From: Chromatiaceae bacterium
GTDB taxonomy: Bacteria; Pseudomonadota; Gammaproteobacteria; Chromatiales; Chromatiaceae
NCBI GenBank assembly: GCA_026984455.1
Contig: JALSSC010000072.1
Location: 1-64,000, forward strand
Direction of reading: 5' to 3'
DNA length: 64,000 nucleotides
The translations under genes were made by a program, and so were the position numbers. This document shows, piece by piece, positions 39,567-49,451 of the stretch. The notes under the pieces are model-generated. The model had not been told where the DNA came from. It saw only the letters and a program-made list of their open reading frames with translations, and did not search any database. The stretch's first letter is position 1; each line of letters begins with the position of its first letter.

Positions 39567-40629
39567 CGAGCTGGTCCAGGATGTTGCGCGCCACCCGGCG
39601 TTGCTCGGCATCGCCCTCGGCCAGGACCTCGTACAGCAGGCGGCGGGCGCCCGTCTCGTCGCCCCGTTCGCGCAGGGCCTGGACCTGGCGCAGCTTGGCC
39701 TCCAGGGGGTCGGGGCCGGGTTCTGCGTCTGTATCTTCGTCGTCGTAGCCGTCGAGTTCCTCGGAGTCGCCCTCCGCGCGCTCGATGGCGTCGAGTTCGG
39801 CCTCCAGTTCCGCATCCGCGGGGGCCTCGTGGACGGGCGCCGCGGTGGCGGCGGCCGGGGTGGCCCCCGGCGTGGCGGTGGCGGGCCCGGCGTAGGGGTC
39901 CTCACGCACGAAGAACTTGGAGAACTGCACCCCGGCCTCGAACAACAGCCACATGGGGATGGCCAGCAGGGTCTGGGAGATCACGTCGGGGGGGGTCAGG
40001 AGCATCCCCACCACGAACACCCCCACGATCACATAGGGACGCTGGCGGGCCATGGCCTGGGGCGTGGTCACCCCCATCCATACCAGGAGGATGGTGGCGA
40101 TGGGGATCTCGAAGGCGGCGCCGAAGGCGAAGAAGAGGGTGAGGACGAAGTCCAGGTAGCGGCTCATGTCCGTCATCACCGCCACTCCCTCGGGGGCGGT
40201 GCTGGTGAGGAAGGCGAACACCAGGGGGAAGACCACGAAGTAGGCGAAGGCCATGCCCAGGTAGAAGAGCAGGGCGCTGGACACCACCAGGGGGGTGATC
40301 AGGCGTTTCTCGTGCCTGTACAGGCCGGGGGCGACGAAGCCCCAGATCTGGTAGAGCAGGTAGGGCATGGCCAGGAACACGGCCACCACCAGGGTCAGCT
40401 TGAAGGGGGTCAGAAAGGGCGCGGCCACCTCGGTGGCGATCATGCTGGTGCCTTCCGGCAACTGCCTCATGAGGGGCGTGGCCACGAACACGTAGATGCG
40501 GTTGGCGAAGGGAAAGAGGGCCAGGAACACCAGGAACACCGCCACCACCGAGCGCAGCAGGCGGTCGCGCAGCTCCAACAGATGGCTCAGGAAGGGCTGT
40601 TCCTGGTCCACGGGATCGGGGGCGGTCAT
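39559..40629 (-). CDS. tatC: Twin-arginine translocase subunit TatC with C-terminal extension
   Basis: A 356-residue TatC. The first about 240 residues are the normal six-helix receptor subunit, with [15 protein letters not shown] at the N-terminus and the conserved glutamate in the third segment. An unusual tail of about 115 residues follows: an Ala/Pro linker, an acidic block ([18 protein letters not shown]), then a short helical repeat ([20 protein letters not shown] onwards) that resembles the C-terminal motif of FimV. The core recognises twin-arginine signal peptides. The tail's role is unknown; it lies on the cytoplasmic side. Confidence 0.95.
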   Translation of the reverse strand: MTAPDPVDQEQPFLSHLLELRDRLLRSVVAVFLVFLALFPFANRIYVFVATPLMRQLPEGTSMIATEVAAPFLTPFKLTLVVAVFLAMPYLLYQIWGFVAPGLYRHEKRLITPLVVSSALLFYLGMAFAYFVVFPLVFAFLTSTAPEGVAVMTDMSRYLDFVLTLFFAFGAAFEIPIATILLVWMGVTTPQAMARQRPYVIVGVFVVGMLLTPPDVISQTLLAIPMWLLFEAGVQFSKFFVREDPYAGPATATPGATPAAATAAPVHEAPADAELEAELDAIERAEGDSEELDGYDDEDTDAEPGPDPLEAKLRQVQALRERGDETGARRLLYEVLAEGDAEQRRVARNILDQLDA

Positions 40630-40632
40630 GGA

Positions 40633-40956
40633 TCAGGCCTTGGGCGGGGGCGGGTCGGCCTTGGGGGGAGGCGCCTCGGCGGAATCCCGGGTGCCACGCA
40701 GGCTCCGGTCGAGGTCGTGGCCGATCTCCTGGATCTCTTCGAGGGGGTTGTGGCGGGCCTGTCGCTCGAGGATCTCCTTGAGTTCCTCGGCCTTGATCTC
40801 GCGGTCGATGTCGGCCTTGACCGATTGCACCAGGCGGCGTCCGCGGCCGATCCACTTGCCGGCGGTGCGGGCCACCTTGGGCAGTCGCTCGGGGCCCACC
40901 ACGAGCAGGGCCACCAGGCCGATCAGGGCCAGCTCCCAGAAGCCGATGTCGAACAT
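40633..40956 (-). CDS. tatB: Twin-arginine translocase subunit TatB
   Basis: A 107-residue protein starting MFDIGFWELALIGLVALLVV-GPERLP, one transmembrane helix plus an amphipathic helix, with a Pro/Lys-rich end. It forms the signal-peptide receptor with TatC. Ten bases follow tatA, and tatC starts three bases after its stop. Confidence 0.96.
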   Translation of the reverse strand: MFDIGFWELALIGLVALLVVGPERLPKVARTAGKWIGRGRRLVQSVKADIDREIKAEELKEILERQARHNPLEEIQEIGHDLDRSLRGTRDSAEAPPPKADPPPPKA

Positions 40957-40966
40957 GGGCGGGTGC

Positions 40967-41203
40967 TCAGGCCTGGTCCTTCTCTTTGTCCTTGGCGGTG
41001 GCACCCGCGTGGGTGTCCGCCTGTTCCAGTCTCTCGGGTTCCTTGTCCTCCCCCTTTTCCCCTTCGCTCATGGCGTTCTTGAAGCCCTTGACGGCGTTGC
41101 CCAGGTCGGTGCCCAGATTGCGCAGGCGTTTGGTCCCGAACAGGAGCAGCACGATGACCAGGACGATGAGGAGTTGCCAGATGCTGATGCCACTGAAACC
41201 CAT
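40967..41203 (-). CDS. tatA: Twin-arginine translocase subunit TatA
   Basis: A 78-residue protein beginning [31 protein letters not shown] with the TatA membrane helix, amphipathic helix and a charged, disordered tail. It forms the translocation pore. It heads the operon tatA-tatB-tatC-YyaL-like-hemC-hemD-hemX. A TATGAT box (41236-41241) preceded by TG on the minus strand is a possible extended -10. Confidence 0.96.
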   Translation of the reverse strand: MGFSGISIWQLLIVLVIVLLLFGTKRLRNLGTDLGNAVKGFKNAMSEGEKGEDKEPERLEQADTHAGATAKDKEKDQA

Positions 41204-41273
41204 GGTATTCTCCGGAGTTGGGTTGCCAAGGGCGAATCATAGCAAACTTGGCCGGGGGATGAGGGATCGCCCG

Positions 41274-41951
41274 TCAGCCGGAAGGCGGGGAGGTCCCGGG
41301 AAGCGACAGGGAGGCGGACTTGCGGGCACCCCGTCCCCCGGCCTCTGCCGTCGCGTTGCGTTCGGCGAGCCTGTGGATCAGGCCGTTCATTCCCTCGCGG
41401 CGGAGGATGCGTGAGAACGAGGACCTGTAGTTGGTGATCAGGCTCACCCCTTCGATCTGGACCTCGTAGACCCGCCAGTCCTGCCCCTGGCGGGCGAGAC
41501 GGTAGTCCACTCGCAAGGGCTCGCCGCCGTCACGGAGCAACTGGGTGCGCACCCAGGCACGACGCTCCCCGGGATCGAAACGACTGGGCAGAAAGCGGAG
41601 GCGCCAGGCCCCGGCCTCGTGCAGGGCATGGGCGTAGGTACGCACCAGCAGATGCTCGAATTGCTCGGCGAAGGCCCGGCGTTGTGCCGTTGAGGCCTTG
41701 CGCCAGGCGCGCCCGAGCACCAGGGCCGAGACCCGCTTGTGGTCCACCCGTGGCAGGAGGATCTCGCGTATCCGGTGATAGAGTCGCTGTGGGTCGCTTG
41801 CGATGCCGTCCTGACGGGCCAGTGCCTGCAACCGGGCGGCGATCTCCTGGATCACCGCCTGCGCCGGGTTGAGGCCGGCGCAGGCGCTCAGAGGCAGCAG
41901 GGCCAGGCCGGCGAACAGGGCCAGGAAGGGGGCGGTGTGGCGCTGAGTCAT
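41274..41951 (-). CDS. MlaC/Ttg2D-family protein with a lipoprotein signal
   Basis: A 225-residue protein of the MlaC (toluene tolerance) family, which ferries phospholipids between membranes. The N-terminus is a type-II signal: LALLPLSAC gives a lipobox with Cys near 24, and Ala then Gly follow, favouring the outer membrane. Canonical MlaC is soluble, so a lipid anchor is unusual. VDHKRVSALVLGRAWRKAS and VYEVQIEGVSLITNYRSSF are the family blocks. No mlaA, B, D, E or F gene lies near. It starts 23 bases after the thioredoxin gene. Confidence 0.82.
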   Translation of the reverse strand: MTQRHTAPFLALFAGLALLPLSACAGLNPAQAVIQEIAARLQALARQDGIASDPQRLYHRIREILLPRVDHKRVSALVLGRAWRKASTAQRRAFAEQFEHLLVRTYAHALHEAGAWRLRFLPSRFDPGERRAWVRTQLLRDGGEPLRVDYRLARQGQDWRVYEVQIEGVSLITNYRSSFSRILRREGMNGLIHRLAERNATAEAGGRGARKSASLSLPGTSPPSG

Positions 41952-41974
41952 GATTCGGATCCCTGTGAGTGGTC

Positions 41975-43458
<1,484 letters not shown>

Positions 43459-43464
43459 GCGGCG

Positions 43465-44316
43465 ATGGATCGCTATGCCGTGATCGGCAATCCCATCGCC
43501 CACAGCAAGTCGCCGGCCATCCACGCCGCCTTCGCCACCCAGACCGGGGAGCGGTTGGAATACGGCCGCATCCTGGGTGATCCCGCGACCTTCGAGATCC
43601 AGGCGCGGACCTTTCTCTCCGGTCCCGGGCGCGGCCTCAACGTCACCGTGCCCTTCAAGGAGCGCGCCTGCGCCCTCGCCGACGAACGCAGCGTCCGCGC
43701 CGAGGCGGCGGGTGCGGCCAATACCCTGATCCGCCTGCCGGACGATCGCATCCGCGCCGACAATACCGACGGCGTCGGCCTGGTGCGCGACCTGCGCGAC
43801 AACCACGGGGTGGACATCGCCGGCCGCCGGGTGCTGGTGCTGGGCGCCGGCGGGGCGGCACGCGGCATCCTGGGCCCCCTGCTGGCGGAGGCCCCGGAGC
43901 GCCTGGTGGTGGCCAATCGTACCGCCGCCAAGGCCCTGGAGCTGGCGGCGCGTCTGGGGGGGGCGGTGGAAGGGATGGGCCTGGAGGGCCTCGAGGGCCG
44001 GCGTTTCGATCTGATCCTCAACGCCACGGCCGCGGGGCTGGCCGGCGAGGTGCCCCGCCTGCCCGCGGACTGTCTCGTCTCCGGTGGGGTGGTCTACGAT
44101 CTGATGTATGGCGACCGGTCCACGGCCTTCGTGCGCTGGGGATTGGAACACGGGGCGGGGCAGGCCCTGGATGGACTGGGCATGCTGGTGGAGCAGGCGG
44201 CCGAGTCCTTCTTCCTCTGGCGCGGGGTGCGGCCCCGCACGGCCCCGGTGACCGCCCTCCTGAGGTCCGCCCGCAAGCGGCCCGCGCAAGGCCCCGGTGA
44301 AGGGGAGGGAGAATAA
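43465..44316 (+). CDS. aroE: Shikimate dehydrogenase (NADP)
   Basis: A 283-residue AroE, reducing 3-dehydroshikimate in aromatic amino acid synthesis. The shikimate-binding NPIAHSKSPAIH is at the N-terminus, the catalytic lysine is in NVTVPFKERA, and the dinucleotide loop is GAGGAARG. Length is standard. It is co-transcribed with hemB. Confidence 0.96.
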   Translation: MDRYAVIGNPIAHSKSPAIHAAFATQTGERLEYGRILGDPATFEIQARTFLSGPGRGLNVTVPFKERACALADERSVRAEAAGAANTLIRLPDDRIRADNTDGVGLVRDLRDNHGVDIAGRRVLVLGAGGAARGILGPLLAEAPERLVVANRTAAKALELAARLGGAVEGMGLEGLEGRRFDLILNATAAGLAGEVPRLPADCLVSGGVVYDLMYGDRSTAFVRWGLEHGAGQALDGLGMLVEQAAESFFLWRGVRPRTAPVTALLRSARKRPAQGPGEGEGE

Positions 44317-44380
44317 CCTTGTAAAATACTCAACTAAGTGCTAGCGTGATCTCCGGACAAATCACCAAGGTACGGCCTCC

Positions 44381-44788
44381 ATGCCCAATCTCTCAGCACA
44401 AGAACGGCTCGCCCTCACCGAAGGGATCATGCGTATGCTCGATCACTGGGGCCTCAGCGCGGGCGAGGTGATCAAGATCCTGGCCCTGCCCGGGGAGGTG
44501 CGCAGCCGCCAGGTCGCCCGCTATCGCAACGGCACCCCCTTTCCAGACGATCCCCAGGTGTTCAAGCGGATCGAATACCTGATCCGCATCGCCGATGCCC
44601 TGCGCACCTATTTCCCGCGCAATCCCGAGATGCGCGCTATCTGGATGCGCCGGGGCAATCGCAAGTTCGGGCGCAAGGCCCCCCTGGCACTCATGGTGGA
44701 AGGTGGCGAAAGCGGCCTGATCCGGGTGCTCTCCCATCTCGATTGCACCTTCGCCTGGGATTGCACGGGCTCGAAGGCGAAGTACTGA
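44381..44788 (+). CDS. MbcA/ParS/Xre antitoxin-like protein, no toxin gene beside it
   Basis: A 135-residue helical protein. The C-terminal half (about 95-130) with APLALMVEGGESGLIRVLSH resembles the toxin-binding domain of MbcA/ParS/Xre antitoxins, where such a segment blocks a RES-type ADP-ribosyl/NAD-degrading toxin. The N-terminal LALTEGIMRMLDHWGLSAGE region would be the HTH. No RES or other toxin gene is adjacent: aroE is upstream and a cyclase gene is antisense downstream. It may be an orphan with a housekeeping regulatory role. The upstream 64 bases are AT-richer (TTGTAAAATACTC). Confidence 0.65.
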   Translation: MPNLSAQERLALTEGIMRMLDHWGLSAGEVIKILALPGEVRSRQVARYRNGTPFPDDPQVFKRIEYLIRIADALRTYFPRNPEMRAIWMRRGNRKFGRKAPLALMVEGGESGLIRVLSHLDCTFAWDCTGSKAKY

Positions 44789-44794
44789 GCCGCT

Positions 44795-45694
44795 TCAGTC
44801 CACCTCCACCCGGTTGCGGCCTCCCCTCTTGGCACGATAGAGGGCCGCGTCGGCGCGCTTGCACAGGGTCAGGCCGTCTTCGTCGGGCAGGAGTTCGGCG
44901 ACGCCGAGGCTGAGTCCCAGGCGGTGCTCGGGGTGGCCGGGCACGTGCAGTTCGGCCACCTTGCGCCGGATGCGCTCGGCCAGCAGTCGGGCACCGTCGC
45001 GATCGGTCTGGCCGAGCAGGATCAGGAATTCCTCTCCGCCGTAACGGAACACCAGGTCACTGTCGCGGATACTCTCGGCGAGGGTGTGGGCGACCGTCTG
45101 CAGGCAATGGTCGCCGACCACGTGGCCGTAGCCGTCGTTGATCTTCTTGAAGTGGTCGATGTCGGCCAGGATCACCGCCAACGGGCTCTGTTTGCGTTGG
45201 GCGAGCCGGACCTCGCGCCGCATCATCGTGTCCATGGCCGCACGGTTGTTGAGTCCGGTCAGGGGATCCTTGAGGGCGGAGCGCAGGGCGGCCTGGTAGA
45301 GGAGGCTGTTGCGTAACGGATAGAGCAGTGCGGCCAGGAGGTTTTCCAGGATCTCGATCTCCCTATCTGCAAACGGCCGTTCGCGAAACAGCGTGATCTC
45401 TCCCAGGAAGCGGTCTTGTACCCGCAGGCCGTAATCGAGGTGATGGCGTTCCTTCCTGCCCCGCAGGATCTCCTGCCCAAGTTCGGAATGGCGGTAACTC
45501 AGGCCGTCGAAACTCACGAAGGAGGCGAGTTCCCGGCGAAACAGGTCGATGAGTTCGTCCAGTTCAAGGGTGGTCTGGAGCAGGTTGCCGAGCGCCAGGA
45601 CTTCATAGGGACGGCCCGCGGGAGGGGTGAGGGCAGCCCCGAGGATCTGGGTTTTGTGAGTATCGCTCGCCATCGGCATATCCGGCATGGTCAT
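44795..45694 (-). CDS. Diguanylate cyclase (GGDEF protein)
   Basis: About 300 residues. The N-terminal half (about 30-140) is a GAF-like sensor (LGNLLQTTLELDELIDLF and LASFVSFDGLSYRH). The C-terminal GGDEF domain has DPLTGLNNRAAMD, DIDHFKKINDGYGH and a catalytic GGEEF in FRYGGEEFLIL. RDSD five residues before it is a likely I-site. It should synthesise c-di-GMP in the cytoplasm. The start is uncertain: a TTG at 45715 or ATG at 45694, neither with a strong ribosome site. Confidence 0.9.
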   Translation of the reverse strand: MTMPDMPMASDTHKTQILGAALTPPAGRPYEVLALGNLLQTTLELDELIDLFRRELASFVSFDGLSYRHSELGQEILRGRKERHHLDYGLRVQDRFLGEITLFRERPFADREIEILENLLAALLYPLRNSLLYQAALRSALKDPLTGLNNRAAMDTMMRREVRLAQRKQSPLAVILADIDHFKKINDGYGHVVGDHCLQTVAHTLAESIRDSDLVFRYGGEEFLILLGQTDRDGARLLAERIRRKVAELHVPGHPEHRLGLSLGVAELLPDEDGLTLCKRADAALYRAKRGGRNRVEVD

Positions 45695-45817
45695 AGTGGT
45701 GCCCCGGTGAAACAAAGTCTGACGGTTGACGATATGCGACTTTTATGCCAACTCGTGGCCCGGCCTTTTGGTTCAGGAACGAGTTGCCGGAAACACCGAA
45801 GTCTGTGGATTTCACGT

Positions 45818-45847
45818 GTCCCAGGGAGGCATTGCCTTCCCAGGGAC
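45818..45847. repeat. Imperfect hairpin in the gap after the short-chain dehydrogenase
   Basis: GTCCCAGGGAGGCATTGCCT followed by TCCCAGGGAC folds into a stem of 5, 4 and 4 pairs with one mismatch and one bulge. No T-run follows on either strand, so it is not a classic terminator. It lies in the 265-base gap between the short-chain dehydrogenase and the cyclase. Confidence 0.4.
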
Positions 45848-45959
45848 AGCGGCTTGTTCTCCCCGCCCAGTGCCCCGGACAAGGGGGCGACTCGAACCTG
45901 AACCGCAGCCGGCGCCAAGATTCAGTCGCTTCGAGCGGGGCGACGAGTGAGCGGCGGAA

Positions 45960-46712
45960 TTATGGCATCTTGCCGTCTGGCGGCCAGATCCTGCCGGTGA
46001 CGCCGGCACTGTCCGGCCCCATGAGAAAGAGATACGGTCCCAGGATGTCCTCTGGTGCCGCCCAGGTGCTGGGATCCTGGGCCGGGTAGATGCGGATGCG
46101 CAGGTCGCTGCGCACGGGCCCCGGGTCGATGGCGTTGGCGCGGATGCGGCCGTCCTTCTCGGTCTCGTCGGCGAGGATCTGCATCAGATTGTCGAGCCCG
46201 GCCTTGGATACGCCATAGGCCCCCCAATAGGCCCGGCCGCGCCGGCCCACCTTGTCGGTGGTGAAGAGGATGGAGGCATCCGGGGCCTGGCGCAGCAGGG
46301 GCAGACAGGCCTGGGTGAGCAGGAAGGGGGCGGTGAGGTTGATGCGCAGCACCCGCTCCCAGTCTTCGGGGTCGTAGTCGTCGATGCGGCTGAGGTAGGG
46401 GAGGAGGGCGGCATTGTGCACCAGGCCGTCCAGGCGGCCCAGATGTTGGCCGATGGAGGCCGCCATGCCATGGACCTCGGCCGGGCCCGCCTCGGCCAGG
46501 TCCATCTCGAAGATGGCCGGCTGGGGATGACCGGCCTGTTCGATCGCATCGTAGGTGGCCTCCAGTTCACGCAGGACCGGGCCGAGCAATACCAGGGTGG
46601 CGCCATGGGCGGCATAGGCGGTGGCGACCGCCCGGCCGATGCCGCTGCCGGCGCCGGTGACCAGGATGACACGGTCCTGCAACAGATCGGGGGCGGGCCG
46701 GTAGTCTTTCAC
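45960..46712 (-). CDS. Short-chain dehydrogenase/reductase (YciK-like)
   Basis: A 250-residue SDR of the YciK group. It starts KDYRPAPDLLQDRVILVTGA with the GAGSGIG nucleotide loop. The catalytic residues appear as HNAALL, FTTDKVG, and Y-x3-K in YGVSKAG. Substrate is unknown. The GTG at 46712 is preferred: GGAG lies eight bases before it and the protein then begins just like YciK. A second GTG at 46754 lacks a ribosome site. Confidence 0.85.
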   Translation of the reverse strand: MKDYRPAPDLLQDRVILVTGAGSGIGRAVATAYAAHGATLVLLGPVLRELEATYDAIEQAGHPQPAIFEMDLAEAGPAEVHGMAASIGQHLGRLDGLVHNAALLPYLSRIDDYDPEDWERVLRINLTAPFLLTQACLPLLRQAPDASILFTTDKVGRRGRAYWGAYGVSKAGLDNLMQILADETEKDGRIRANAIDPGPVRSDLRIRIYPAQDPSTWAAPEDILGPYLFLMGPDSAGVTGRIWPPDGKMP

Positions 46713-46840
46713 TGGGGCGACTCCATAAGGGTGGGGGAGGGATTCTATACCCACTCGGAGGAACGGGCGACCAAGGGTACAGGTTTCGCCGCTTCCGCCG
46801 CTGCAATGGATCGAAGGTCAGCGTATTCTGCGGGGCGAAC

Positions 46841-47275
46841 ATGATCGAAGAAAGGCATTCGGAACAGAATCCGCGGGTGATCGACGCCAAGGCGCGTCAA
46901 TTCCTGCGTTTTCTGCATCAGGTGATTACGGACGAGCGCCTGATCAAGGGTAAGCAAAAGGGGCAGGTGAAGCGTTCGGCCTGGGAGTCCATCGCCCAGG
47001 CGGTGATGCCCGAACCGGTGGAGAGGTTCGTGCGCTGTCATTTCGACCAGGTGTTGGTGTTCGTGGTCCAACGGCCCGAGATCTATGCCCGGGTGCGTCA
47101 ACTGCTCGGTTCGGCCAAACATGCGGACACCCGCTACCGCATCATCCCGGACAAGGCCTCGCTGGCGTGGGAGATCGCCGACGAGGCGGGTGGGGAGAAG
47201 CTCTTCTTCGTCGAGTCACGCCCCGGCTTCATGCTGTTGAAGCGGCGCCTGAAACCGCGGGTCGTGAAGGCCTGA
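46841..47275 (+). CDS. Hypothetical protein, 144 residues
   Basis: I do not recognise this family. It is a basic protein without signal peptide or membrane segment. The N-terminal half is mostly helical and Lys/Arg/Gln-rich (FLRFLHQVITDERLIKGKQK). The C-terminal half alternates hydrophobic residues as in a beta-sheet (EKLFFVESRPGFMLLKRR). Its end overlaps the 3' end of gluQ by 60 bases on the other strand. A GGGGCG site before the ATG and normal codon use support it as real. Confidence 0.6.
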   Translation: MIEERHSEQNPRVIDAKARQFLRFLHQVITDERLIKGKQKGQVKRSAWESIAQAVMPEPVERFVRCHFDQVLVFVVQRPEIYARVRQLLGSAKHADTRYRIIPDKASLAWEIADEAGGEKLFFVESRPGFMLLKRRLKPRVVKA

Positions 47276-48133
47276 GCCAGATCCCACGCGCTCCAGCCGC
47301 CAGTGGGCGACGGCGAATTCCAGCAGCGCCTCCACCGATTCCGGGGGGGCCGGCGGCCGCGGTTGACCCAGGAAGGCGAGGGCGGCGAGCAGGGCGGGGA
47401 TGGGGGCGTCCGGGTCCAGCGCCCGGGCGCCCTGCTGCTTGCTGAGCTTGTGTCCCTGTGGGTCGCGGACCAACGGGAGGTGGGCGTATTCGGGGGTGGG
47501 CAGGCCCAGGAGGGATTGCAGATAGATCTGACGGGGAGTGGAGGCGAGGAGGTCGGCGCCGCGCACCACCCGGGTGACGCCCTGCCAGGCATCGTCCACC
47601 ACCACGGCGAGCTGGTAGGCATAGGGCCCGTCGGCGCGGCGGATCACGAAGTCCCCGATCTCCCGCTCCAGGTGCTGATGGACCCGGCCGCGGATCAGGT
47701 CATGGAATGAGATCCGTACGCCGCGGCAATCCAACCTCAGACTACAGGCGGCCTCCGGCGACGGGGGGCGCAGGCGGCAGGTGCCGGGATAGACGGTGCC
47801 CTCCAGGCCCGGGCGGCCGCGTTCCCTGATCTGTTTGCGGGTGCAGGCGCAGGCGTAGACCCGGCCGAGTTCCCGCAGCCGTGCCACGGCCTCGGCATAG
47901 GCCTCTTCGCGTCGGCTCTGATAGAGGACCGGTCCGTCCCAGTGCAGGCCGAAGGCCTCCAGGGTGTGGAGGATGTGGTCGGCCATCCGCGCGCGGCTGC
48001 GTCCGGGGTCGAGGTCCTCCATGCGCAGCCGCCACCGCCCGCCCTGGGCACGGGCGTCGAGGAAGCTGCCCAGGGCGGCCACCAGGGAGCCGAGGTGGAG
48101 CGGACCGGTGGGGGAGGGGGCGAAGCGCCCCAC
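47216..48133 (-). CDS. gluQ: Glutamyl-Q tRNA(Asp) synthetase
   Basis: A 305-residue truncated glutamyl-tRNA synthetase paralogue that attaches glutamate to queuosine-34 of tRNA-Asp. The HIGH-like motif is PSPTGPLHLGSL, the KMSKS-like motif is HKLSKQQ, and zinc ligands are in YACACTRKQI and YPGTC. No anticodon-binding domain, as expected. No ATG is available before the active site: a GTG at 48133 (VGRFAPS) is the best start, eight bases after the dksA stop. A CTG nearer dksA is an alternative. The dksA-gluQ pair is conserved in Gammaproteobacteria. Confidence 0.93.
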   Translation of the reverse strand: MGRFAPSPTGPLHLGSLVAALGSFLDARAQGGRWRLRMEDLDPGRSRARMADHILHTLEAFGLHWDGPVLYQSRREEAYAEAVARLRELGRVYACACTRKQIRERGRPGLEGTVYPGTCRLRPPSPEAACSLRLDCRGVRISFHDLIRGRVHQHLEREIGDFVIRRADGPYAYQLAVVVDDAWQGVTRVVRGADLLASTPRQIYLQSLLGLPTPEYAHLPLVRDPQGHKLSKQQGARALDPDAPIPALLAALAFLGQPRPPAPPESVEALLEFAVAHWRLERVGSGSGLHDPRFQAPLQQHEAGA

Positions 48134-48141
48134 ATAGGATG

Positions 48142-48576
48142 TCAGGCCTTCTGTCTCTCCCGGATCTCGTCCAGGGTCTTGCAGTCGATGCACAGGGTCG
48201 CGGTGGGGCGGGCCTCCAGACGGCGGATGCCTATCTCCACCCCGCAGGCCTCGCAATCGCCGTATTCGTCGTTGTCGAGGCGCACCAGGGCCTCGTCGAT
48301 CTTCTTGATGAGTTTGCGCTCGCGGTCGCGGGTGCGCAGTTCCAGGCTGAATTCCGATTCCTGACTGGCACGGTCGTTCGGGTCGGGAAAATTGGTGGCG
48401 TCGTCCTTCATGTGGTGGACGGTGCGGTCCACCTCCTCCATGAGTTCCCGCTTCCAGGCCTCGAGGATGGAGCGGAAGTGGGCCTTCTGCCGTTCGTTCA
48501 TGTATTCCTCGCCCGGTTCTTCCTGATAGGGAGGGAAACCGAACAGGCCGACGTTCTTGGTGTCGGTATCGGGCAT
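48142..48576 (-). CDS. dksA: RNA polymerase-binding transcription factor DksA
   Basis: A 144-residue DksA, the ppGpp cofactor that enters the secondary channel of RNA polymerase. A coiled coil with the DDATNFPDPNDRASQE tip carries the two acidic tip residues. The zinc finger has four cysteines (CEACG and CIDCK, 17 residues apart). The ATG at 48576 gives a normal-length protein; the open frame to 49185 runs antisense through the RNase P RNA gene and is not coding. Confidence 0.96.
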   Translation of the reverse strand: MPDTDTKNVGLFGFPPYQEEPGEEYMNERQKAHFRSILEAWKRELMEEVDRTVHHMKDDATNFPDPNDRASQESEFSLELRTRDRERKLIKKIDEALVRLDNDEYGDCEACGVEIGIRRLEARPTATLCIDCKTLDEIRERQKA

Positions 48577-48831
48577 TCCTGATACTCCGAAGGTGGCGGA
48601 AAATCCGGCCATTTTTAGCAGAAGGCGCGCGTTGCGGCAACCGCGAATTCGAGCCGGGTGAGCAGGCATCCCGGCTGGCAGAGGGCGCTTTCCGGTATCG
48701 TCCGACATGGCGGGAGCTTCCGTGTCTGCGGTCCCCCAGCCGGAGCCTGGGAACCGGAAATCCCGGATTCCGCTGTGCTCCATCCGGGCGGCGAATCCGG
48801 CCTCCAGGGGAGGCGCGGCGATGCCCACGGT

Positions 48832-48860
48832 CTGACCGCGGCGGTGGGGGATGTTACACT
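48832..48860 (+). promoter_or_regulatory. Promoter of rnpB
   Basis: CTGACC (48832-48837), 17 bp, TACACT (48855-48860), with the RNA 5' end predicted seven bases later at 48867. Confidence 0.6.
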
Positions 48861-48866
48861 CGCTGT

Positions 48867-49240
<374 letters not shown>

Positions 49241-49451
49241 TTTTATACCCGGTCCCGTGTGAATAGGTCGTGTCTGGAGGGTATTCCTTGTGCCCTTGGG
49301 CAAGGTGCGGAAGTGAGTCATAGGGGGCGATGGCGTGTTTTCGCGACACTGCCCAGGGATGCGGGTGCGAGGGGCGGTCACGGTAGCGAGGCGTGGCCCA
49401 GGGAAGTGCTTTACGGAGCGGAGATGGAAGTATCCACCCGAAGGCCTGCTG

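Noticed and set aside
49290-49400. Similarity between the region after rnpB (GGGCAAGG-GCG then AG-GAGTCAT) and the start of the TonB receptor 2 gene near 34845-34890
   Set aside because: Only about 40 bases with many mismatches, in GC-rich sequence, and no continuing homology.
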